Positions 1-3,802 of a stretch of 5,353 nt of DNA are shown in pieces. Source of the DNA: Holosporales bacterium (lineage in GTDB: Bacteria; Pseudomonadota; Alphaproteobacteria; RUG11792); NCBI GenBank assembly GCA_031257415.1, contig JAIROR010000037.1, positions 1 to 5,353 on the forward strand. The letters are read 5' to 3'. Position 1 is the first letter of the stretch, and each line of letters begins with the position of its first letter. The notes under the pieces were generated by a model. It saw only the letters and a program-made list of their open reading frames with translations, was not told where the DNA came from and made no database searches. Position numbers and translations under genes: made by a program.

Positions 1-61
1 AACGCGTTTATTCAAAATTTAGTTCAGGACTGCGTGCGTGTATATATTTAATCCACGAAGG

Positions 62-96
62 ATTGCCGGCAATAAAAGATTGCGGATTTTGCCGGC
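62..96. repeat. Palindrome and 8-bp inverted repeat
   Basis: Bases 62-73 (attgccggcaat) are a perfect 12-bp palindrome. The half gccggcaa at 65-72 is also complementary to ttgccggc at 89-96, giving a possible hairpin with a 16-nt loop. No T-run follows immediately on either strand, so a terminator role is not supported. Confidence 0.5.
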
Positions 97-269
97 CTGT
101 TCCTGCTTCGATTTTTAAAGGGGGTTATTTGGAAGAAAGTTGACTGGAGGCAGTCCCTGGATCGCTTTCAGAGAATTGTCGCCTGATTCCAGGACGCATA
201 TACCAAAAGATTGCCCGAGAGAAGGCGGGTTGCTGTGTGGATTTCGGGTCGGAAAAATCCACAATCTTT
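75..269. repeat. Inverted pair of 25-bp degenerate repeats
   Basis: Plus-strand bases 75-99 match the reverse complement of 245-269 at 21 of 25 positions; the shared core is aaagattg-y-ggatttt. The first 10 bases of the motif (aaaagattgc, 74-83) recur directly at 205-214. The inverted copies enclose about 145 bp. This could be a small decayed mobile or palindromic element, but there is no transposase and no obvious target-site duplication. Confidence 0.45.
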
Positions 270-280
270 CGTTGATTTGG

Positions 281-360
281 TATTTTGTTGGGACATTCGT
301 TTTTTCCTTGCAGCTGTCGTCGCCTGTGTGATAGCCTGGTGTGTGGAACAGGGCACGTGT
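281..360. repeat. Direct repeat copy 1 (~80 bp)
   Basis: This 80-bp copy is nearly identical to 408-489. The alignment shows one substitution (base 354 a versus g) and two single-base length differences, in a T-run (6 versus 7) and a C-run (2 versus 3). The high identity suggests a recent duplication or a family dispersed in the genome. The two length differences change the reading frame between copies, which argues against conserved protein coding through the unit. Confidence 0.85.
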
Positions 361-407
361 ATAGTTCCCGGTAGGTGCTTTGCCAGAAGAACAGCTTCTG
401 CCTGAAT

Positions 408-489
408 TATTTTGTTGGGACATTCGTTTTTTTCCCTTGCAGCTGTCGTCGCCTGTGTGATAGCCTGGTGTGTGGAACAGGGCGCGTGT
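408..489. repeat. Direct repeat copy 2 (~82 bp)
   Basis: This is the second copy of the repeat at 281-360, starting 127 bp further along. The 47 bp between the copies (361-407) are unique within the window. The unit contains the palindrome cagctg and, on the plus strand, a pyrimidine tract. This copy ends 12 bp from the stop codon of the minus-strand lipoprotein gene, so it may form part of that gene's 3' untranslated region. Confidence 0.85.
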
Positions 490-501
490 GCGCATGCCTT
501 C

Positions 502-1062
502 TCAAGAGCTTTCCTTGGCCAGGGTGGTTATCTTGTTTTTTAGGGCTTCCTGATGTTTTTTGAGGCGCGTGTCCGAGTCTTCGCCTGATTTGATGAAAAC
601 GAAGACGTCGCCACTGTCGGAGACATTGATTGTGATTTTGTATTTGCACGATACAGTGCTGTCGAAGTCATGGATATACGCTTCGTCGGTTTTTATAATG
701 CCGGTTTCCTTATTGGCATATGCAATGCTCAGCCCCGACAGGACCTGCAATGACGCCTGCCACATCCTATCTTTTTTTGACAGTGGATTCTTGACATCCT
801 GAACGATCTTCAGGGCCTTCTCCCTTCCAGATTGACAAGAAGCCGGTATAGCATTCAGACTATCTGATTTTATGCTTGAAGTCTCTTTCTTGCCCCCGAA
901 GAGGGTGATGCCTTCGCCAAAGATAGAGCCCAGTTCCTCTTGTTGCACGTCTTTGTAGTCCTTTGGCGCTTTCGCCTTATACACACGGGCGCTGCCAGAG
1001 CAGACGTGCACACAGGCCAGCAGCAAGAAAACAGCAAAATATGAAGGTCTATTCTTTTTCAT
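502..1062 (-). CDS. Probable lipoprotein, DUF3576-like
   Basis: The 186-residue product has a short basic N-terminus, a hydrophobic segment (about residues 8-16) and a lipobox Leu-Leu-Ala-Cys with the lipidated Cys at 17. It should therefore be a membrane-anchored lipoprotein on the periplasmic side. From memory of the family, the layout resembles alphaproteobacterial DUF3576 proteins: a SIFGEGITLFGG segment (46-57), then MWQASLQVLSGL (100-111) followed by GIIKTDE (121-127), a beta-rich part with YKITINV and VFVFIK (141-158), and a C-terminal helix. The family's function is unknown. I chose the ATG at 1062; the only upstream in-frame alternative is a TTG at 1086, and the signal peptide fits the ATG. 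There is no strong Shine-Dalgarno site. The TGA stop lies at the family's usual C-terminus. DUF3576 genes often sit near leuS and lptE as I recall, but neither is seen here. Confidence 0.7.
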   Translation of the reverse strand: MKKNRPSYFAVFLLLACVHVCSGSARVYKAKAPKDYKDVQQEELGSIFGEGITLFGGKKETSSIKSDSLNAIPASCQSGREKALKIVQDVKNPLSKKDRMWQASLQVLSGLSIAYANKETGIIKTDEAYIHDFDSTVSCKYKITINVSDSGDVFVFIKSGEDSDTRLKKHQEALKNKITTLAKESS

Positions 1063-1109
1063 CGTCAACGGGGTGTGGATAAACAACTCGAACCAAGTAC
1101 GTTCTCTAG

Positions 1110-1138
1110 ATTATACTTCATATGATTACCCCCTTCAA
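1110..1138 (-). promoter_or_regulatory. Sigma-70-type promoter for the DUF3576-like lipoprotein
   Basis: On the minus strand, TTGAAG (1138-1133) is followed after 17 nt by a perfect TATAAT (1115-1110). This would start a transcript about 40 nt upstream of the ATG at 1062. It lies in the divergent gap between the lipoprotein gene and the phage-like pair. I found no equally good plus-strand promoter there; tatgat at 1121-1126 is a possible -10 without a good -35. Confidence 0.65.
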
Positions 1139-1155
1139 CTTTTTTATGTTCAAAT

Positions 1156-1160
1156 AGGAG
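1156..1160 (+). promoter_or_regulatory. Ribosome binding site that decides the connector gene start
   Basis: AGGAG lies 9 nt before the ATG at 1170 but only 3 nt before the ATG at 1164. The spacing favours 1170, and the resulting start (Met-Ile-Thr-Ile-Val-Thr) also fits the family's usual N-terminus. Confidence 0.6.
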
Positions 1161-1169
1161 AAAATGAAA

Positions 1170-1589
1170 ATGATTACTATAGTAACAAAACCAACTGAAA
1201 GTGTATTGAATATACAATTTCTGAAATCTCATCTTAGGATTGAGCACGATCACGAGGACGAATACCTCAAAATACTGATAGATACTGCGACCGAGATATT
1301 GGAAAAGAAAATTTGTATTTCAATTATAAAAAAGAAATATAAATATTCTGGCCCTCCAACAAAAGAATTGCCATTCCAACCAGTGATTGAAATATGTGAT
1401 CAAACTGAAAACGAAACATATTTTTACGCGGGAATTGCGGATTCGAGCGCGAACGTGCCAGCCGATATCATGTATGCCGTCCTTCAGATAGCCAAGAATA
1501 TGTACGAATGCAACGATGAAAATATTTTGGAGTCAATGTATGTAAAGCACATTATCAATAGCTATAGAAAAATGACAATATGTTTATAG
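1170..1589 (+). CDS. Phage/GTA gp6-like head-tail connector protein (phiE125 gp8 family; GTA g6-like)
   Basis: The 139-residue protein starts MITIVTKPTE and continues with LKSHLRIEHDHEDEYL (18-33). This is the signature N-terminal region of the phiE125 gp8 / gp6-like connector family, which typically reads K-x-HLR-x-(D/E)-x-x-x-ED. Further support comes from VPADIMYAVLQIAKNMYE (97-114), matching the helical C-terminal part, and a terminal SYRKM (131-135), matching the family's conserved closing Tyr-Arg. In tailed phages and the Rhodobacter GTA, such proteins form the adaptor ring between the portal and the tail. The next gene is a head-tail joining protein, the same order as g6-g7 of the GTA cluster. 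No portal, protease, capsid or tail gene is nearby. The family match is firm; calling it GTA rather than prophage is inference from the lineage and isolation. Confidence 0.8.
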   Translation: MITIVTKPTESVLNIQFLKSHLRIEHDHEDEYLKILIDTATEILEKKICISIIKKKYKYSGPPTKELPFQPVIEICDQTENETYFYAGIADSSANVPADIMYAVLQIAKNMYECNDENILESMYVKHIINSYRKMTICL

Positions 1590-1592
1590 GAG
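1588..1592 (+). promoter_or_regulatory. Ribosome binding site overlapping the upstream stop codon
   Basis: AGGAG at 1588-1592 shares two bases with the TAG stop of the connector gene (1587-1589) and sits 8 nt before the ATG at 1601. This sets the start of the head-tail joining gene at 1601 rather than the in-frame ATG at 1580, and implies translational coupling within one transcript. Confidence 0.75.
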
Positions 1593-1600
1593 ATATAATA

Positions 1601-1903
1601 ATGACCAAAATTTCAGATTTAAATCAGAAGATCACACTGATGAAATACAATGAAGAAAGCGAGTTCTCTGAAAAGACACTGTCGCGTCCCAAGTTTGTTC
1701 CGGTCGTGACAGCCCGGGCCTCTCTTTCTCTGCTTCCCAGAATCAATTCCCAAACCGAAAAATGTAATGAGTTTCAAATTACATTTAAAAATATGAATTT
1801 CAATAATCATATATCGGCAATAGAGTGGGCCAACAAGATTTTGCTTATCAAGAAATATATTGGCCGGGATGAGAAGTATGTGAACGTTATAGCGAGAGAG
1901 TAA
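1601..1903 (+). CDS. Phage/GTA head-tail joining (adaptor) protein, SPP1 gp16-like; GTA g7-like
   Basis: The 100-residue product fits the short phage head-tail joining family in length and layout. It has ISDLNQKITLM near the N-terminus (4-14), matching the usual (I/L)xxLxxxIxI strand. Then come FVPVVTARASLSLLPR (32-47), where relatives often read vWAxvxPl, a strand with FQITFKN (58-64), and a final AIEWANKILLIKKYIGRDEKYVNVIARE-like segment (73-100), where the family ends with W-x-x-x-x-y-x-I and a last strand. The protein would be the head-closure or stopper ring between adaptor and tail. It follows the connector gene by 11 bp. The expected next GTA gene, the tail terminator g8, is absent. 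The gene appears intact, and no frameshift is seen. Confidence 0.72.
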   Translation: MTKISDLNQKITLMKYNEESEFSEKTLSRPKFVPVVTARASLSLLPRINSQTEKCNEFQITFKNMNFNNHISAIEWANKILLIKKYIGRDEKYVNVIARE

Positions 1904-1951
1904 GAGCAGCATGGCTCTGGAACGGCGCCTTCTGCGCTACCCATGAGCAGC

Positions 1952-1990
1952 AAAAAACCGCCGGGTGGCCCTTATTCAATGGGGCCACCC
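1952..1990 (-). terminator. Hairpin with T-run, candidate minus-strand terminator
   Basis: gggtggccc (1963-1971) and gggccaccc (1982-1990) form a perfect 9-bp GC-rich stem with a 10-nt loop. On the minus strand the stem is followed, after 5 nt, by six T (complement of 1957-1952). It would end transcription arriving from the minus-strand lipoprotein frame that stops at 2162, about 170 nt upstream of it. The 5-nt gap before the T-run weakens the call. On the plus strand there is no T-run. Confidence 0.45.
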
Positions 1991-1991
1991 A

Positions 1992-2023
1992 CGCACATGT
2001 TGCTCCACAGAAATGCATGTGCG
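1992..2023. repeat. 8-bp inverted repeat
   Basis: cgcacatg (1992-1999) is complementary to catgtgcg (2016-2023), with a 16-nt loop between them. It abuts the stronger hairpin at 1963-1990. It has no T-run, and its role is unknown. Confidence 0.4.
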
Positions 2024-2046
2024 GATGCTATACTCGCCCATTACGA

Positions 2047-2102
2047 AAAAGCTGCAGAACTTCCGCCACTTTTTAAAAGCTACGGAAACTCCGCCACTTC
2101 TT
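2047..2102. repeat. Two-copy 28-bp tandem repeat
   Basis: Bases 2047-2074 and 2075-2102 are adjacent copies matching at 23 of 28 positions. Both begin aaaagct and share the core ccgccactt (2063-2071 and 2091-2099). This looks like an old tandem duplication in non-coding sequence. There is no further copy, so it is not an array. Confidence 0.55.
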
Positions 2103-2161
2103 CATCTGTGCCCACGCAAACTGGAAGAGAGGGCGCAAACTTTTCACATCAACTCCTACAT

Positions 2162-2677
2162 CTAACTATTCAAGACCTGTATCAACTCAGACATGAATAT
2201 CTTTACTACTTCTTTCTCTTTTGGCAATGGCTCTTTAGGATATTCACAGAGTTCGTCCCATAGCTTATAAAGTTCTTCGAGTGACTTACGTTTTTCTTCT
2301 GGAGGGGGCACATCGGCAAAGTAATTCTTTATTTCTTCTTCCAGTACGTCGCATTTCGCCATCAACTTTGTTTTCTCTGTATGCGTACAATCGGGAGTAT
2401 CAAACGTGTAACTTCCATTCAACTTCTCAAACACTTTCTCCTCTAAATCTTCAGTAGCAATACTAATGCCCAAAGCACTACATATACCCTCACAGAAAGC
2501 TATTTGTAATTGTGATTCTTCAGACTGTAATTGTGATTCTTCAGATTGTAATTGTGATTCTTCAGATTGTAATTGTAATTCTTCAGATTGTAATTGTAAT
2601 CGTAATTCTTCAGATTGTAATTGTAATTGTAATTCTTCAAATTGTAATTCTTCAGACTGTAATTGTGATTCTTCTTC
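2162..2677 (-). pseudogene. Repeat and C-terminal part of a TGA-interrupted lipoprotein gene
   Basis: This stretch continues, in the same frame, the minus-strand lipoprotein gene at 2678-2998. Only one TGA (2680-2678) separates them, and translation then runs 171 codons to a TAG at 2164-2162. The first 58 codons encode a Glu/Gln/Leu/Ser repeat with SEESQLQ and SEELQLQ heptads, likely coiled coil. The rest, about 110 residues, is charged and helical, with segments such as DLEEKVFEKLNG and SLEELYKLWDEL. No ATG occurs in frame before the C-terminal domain; the nearest alternative start is a TTG at 2473 with no evident ribosome binding site. I therefore treat it as the severed C-terminal part, not a separate gene. 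I recognise no family. Readthrough at the TGA or a sequencing error is also possible. Confidence 0.55.
2504..2668. repeat. Nested 21-bp/6-bp tandem repeat (coding, minus strand)
   Basis: Read on the plus strand from 2516, the units are ttcttcaga plus n copies of a hexamer related to ttgtaa. Unit lengths are 21, 21, 21, 27, 27, 15 and 21 bp, giving 153 bp to base 2668; a partial unit begins at 2504. Lengths differ only by 6 bp, so all changes keep the minus-strand frame. There the 9-mer encodes Ser/Phe-Glu-Glu and each hexamer encodes mostly Leu-Gln or Ser-Gln. This is a variable-number repeat prone to slippage. Confidence 0.9.
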
Positions 2678-2998
2678 TCATTCTACGAATCTACCAATAA
2701 ATCCTAATGCATCTCCAAAAGACACAACCCTCGGCGCTTCCTCCTTTAAAAATTCTTTATTTTTTCCACCGAATTTACCAGCAAGCTCAAGCTTTGCACA
2801 AAGCGTTTGCGCTTCCTGCCGTATCTTTTGTTGTTGCTCAGCAGACAGCGGTATCTCCTGTTGCTGCCAATCTTTAACAAGGGCTCTGCTGCTGGAGCTA
2901 GCTTCCTCAGACATTGCCTGGCAACATGGGACAGCTCCACATGCCAATAACACAACCGCTCCGCGTGTCAATAATCCAGCAATTAATTCCTTTTTCAT
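2678..2998 (-). CDS. Putative lipoprotein, N-terminal part of an interrupted repeat-containing gene
   Basis: The frame gives 106 residues up to a TGA. The N-terminus MKKELIAGLL is followed by a hydrophobic stretch with one Arg at 12 and a lipobox Leu-Leu-Ala-Cys-Gly, with the lipid-carrying Cys at 20. A Ser-rich linker (30-38) leads to a helical, Gln/Glu-rich domain (about 41-100). The start is well supported: AGAGG (3009-3005 on the minus strand) lies 6 nt before the ATG, and a promoter lies further upstream. The next frame downstream continues in phase past the TGA, so the ancestral product was probably about 278 residues. It may survive as a short lipoprotein or be a pseudogene. I recognise no family. 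Like the other minus-strand gene, it encodes a predicted envelope lipoprotein. Confidence 0.6.
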   Translation of the reverse strand: MKKELIAGLLTRGAVVLLACGAVPCCQAMSEEASSSSRALVKDWQQQEIPLSAEQQQKIRQEAQTLCAKLELAGKFGGKNKEFLKEEAPRVVSFGDALGFIGRFVE

Positions 2999-3029
2999 AA
3001 CTCGCCTCTAATAAAACAAACATATATTC

Positions 3030-3057
3030 AGTATACCACTTATTTGCCCAAGGACAA
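3030..3057 (-). promoter_or_regulatory. Sigma-70-type promoter for the repeat lipoprotein gene
   Basis: On the minus strand, TTGTCC (3057-3052) and TATACT (3035-3030) are separated by 16 nt. They match the consensus at 4 of 6 and 5 of 6 positions. The transcript would start about 25 nt before the ATG at 2998, leaving room for the AGAGG ribosome binding site. An intact promoter suggests the gene is still transcribed or was broken recently. Confidence 0.55.
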
Positions 3058-3277
3058 ATATTATCATTTTGATTTATCCCTGGAATAAGCATCATAATTC
3101 ACGGCTCCCCCTTTTTATGGCTAGCAAGCGTGGAAATCGCCTCATCTAACTTCGCAAGGCACTAGGCGCTTTATAGGAATCAATATTGTTTTGTTCAAGT
3201 TCTAGGGACTCCTGATTTGTCTCAAAATACATGAACTTGCAAAGTGAAAAATCAAACGGCTACCTTCGTATTTGTTG
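3058..3277. other. Intergenic region upstream of accB
   Basis: The divergent gap between the repeat lipoprotein gene and accB holds no supported gene. It contains a 7-bp inverted repeat, caagttc at 3196-3202 with gaacttg at 3233-3239 (30-nt spacer). This could be an operator-like site upstream of the accB promoter, but nothing else supports that. A 20-codon minus-strand frame (3161-3099) looks protein-like in composition but is too short to assign. Confidence 0.45.
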
Positions 3278-3283
3278 TATAAT
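3278..3283 (+). promoter_or_regulatory. Perfect -10 element upstream of accBC
   Basis: TATAAT lies 34 nt before the accB ATG. No good -35 hexamer is found at 16-18 nt spacing (the bases there read about aacggc), so the promoter is either weak or activator-dependent, or the match is chance. Confidence 0.4.
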
Positions 3284-3317
3284 GACCTATGTGTGTTTGT
3301 TTGTGTATCATTACTAG

Positions 3318-3797
3318 ATGGCTTTTAAGATAGATGAATCGGTTTTTGATAAGCTTGCAGAGATACTTAAGAGGCATAATTTAACTGAGATCGAATACAG
3401 ATACGGCGATACGTATATAAAAATATCAGTGAACAAGGAGTCGCCTGCGCACATTGTCCATGCCCCACAATCTCCAGTTGTTCCAGTAGCCGCACCACAA
3501 CAAGCTATTGCGACGGAGCCTGCCTCGATTGTCGCTCTCAACAATCTTCCAAATAATGAGATTTCTGTCAAATCACCGATGGTAGGCGTTTGCTACCTCG
3601 CTCCTGAGCCAGGATCTCCTAATTTTGCCAAGGTGGGGGATTCTGTCGTTGAAGGCCAGCCTCTATTCATAATAGAATCAATGAAGGTAATGAACTTGAT
3701 CAAATCGCCAAATTCAGGAATAATAATGAGAATAGAAGTAGCGAATGGAAATCCCGTTGAGTATGGGCAGGTGATTATGATTATAGAGCCGCTGTAA
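3318..3797 (+). CDS. accB: Acetyl-CoA carboxylase biotin carboxyl carrier protein
   Basis: AccB carries the biotin that AccC carboxylates and that the carboxyltransferase (AccA/AccD) uses to make malonyl-CoA, the first committed step of fatty acid synthesis in the cytoplasm. The 159-residue product has the usual length. It has an N-terminal helical region (5-40, with KLAEILKRHNLTEIEY), a Pro/Ala-rich flexible linker (about 43-75) and a C-terminal biotinyl domain (about 82-159). The biotinylation motif is Glu-Ser-Met-Lys-Val-Met-Asn at 120-126, with biotin on Lys123; E. coli reads Glu-Ala-Met-Lys-Met-Met. The ATG at 3318 has only a poor Shine-Dalgarno site but gives the expected N-terminus. 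accC follows after 5 bp, so the two form an operon. The aroQ gene often found upstream of accB in other proteobacteria is not present. Confidence 0.96.
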   Translation: MAFKIDESVFDKLAEILKRHNLTEIEYRYGDTYIKISVNKESPAHIVHAPQSPVVPVAAPQQAIATEPASIVALNNLPNNEISVKSPMVGVCYLAPEPGSPNFAKVGDSVVEGQPLFIIESMKVMNLIKSPNSGIIMRIEVANGNPVEYGQVIMIIEPL

Positions 3798-3802
3798 ATT
3801 AT

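Larger units (their letters stand above)
1..280. other. Intergenic, repeat-bearing region with no supported gene
   Basis: I see no convincing gene here. Two plus-strand frames are open from the window edge: one ends with TAA at 49-51 and the other with TGA at 141-143. Either could be the tail of a gene lying upstream, but neither short translation is recognisable. The stretch contains a 12-bp palindrome, an inverted-repeat pair and an imperfect hairpin (153-161 with 188-195, one bulge). It reads as degenerate repeat sequence. Confidence 0.5.
1904..2161. other. Intergenic region between convergent genes
   Basis: The plus-strand phage-like pair and the minus-strand lipoprotein frame converge here. 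The region holds a strong hairpin, a second inverted repeat and a 28-bp tandem duplication. Directly after the g7-like gene, an ATG at 1911 opens an 11-codon frame (MALERRLLRYP, TGA at 1944-1946). It could be the remnant start of a lost downstream gene, but this is speculative. Longer overlapping frames here look like chance. Confidence 0.5.

Noticed and set aside
282..450. Pyrimidine tract followed by ttgcag in both repeat copies, resembling a eukaryotic 3' splice site
   Set aside because: The rest of the window is plainly bacterial, with Shine-Dalgarno sites, an operon and GTA-like genes, and no intron is needed to explain any gene.
115..495. Minus-strand 126-codon frame containing a duplicated TRALFHTPGYHTGDDSCK segment, as a gene
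   Set aside because: It is built from the two ~80-bp repeats, whose indels put their distal parts in different frames. Its AGAAGG site is only a base or two from the ATG, and the rest resembles no protein I know. It is kept only as a finding about the frame beyond the TGA.
1943..2263. Plus-strand frame of 106 codons starting MSSKKPPGGPYSM
   Set aside because: Its first part runs through hairpins and the tandem repeat, and its last third overlaps the minus-strand lipoprotein frame. It has no good ribosome binding site and its composition is not protein-like.
2504..2668. Repeat tract as a CRISPR array
   Set aside because: Units are contiguous, 15-27 bp, without unique spacers, and no cas gene is present. 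It is a coding tandem repeat.
2466..3011. Plus-strand Cys/Asn/Ser-repeat frame of 181 codons
   Set aside because: It is the antisense of the Glu/Gln/Leu repeat. The tract lacks stops in several frames, so openness means little. The minus strand has the lipobox, ribosome binding site and promoter.
3099..3161. Minus-strand 20-codon frame ending LASHKKGEP, as a gene remnant
   Set aside because: It is bounded by stops on both sides, has no start codon context, and is too short to match to a family by eye.
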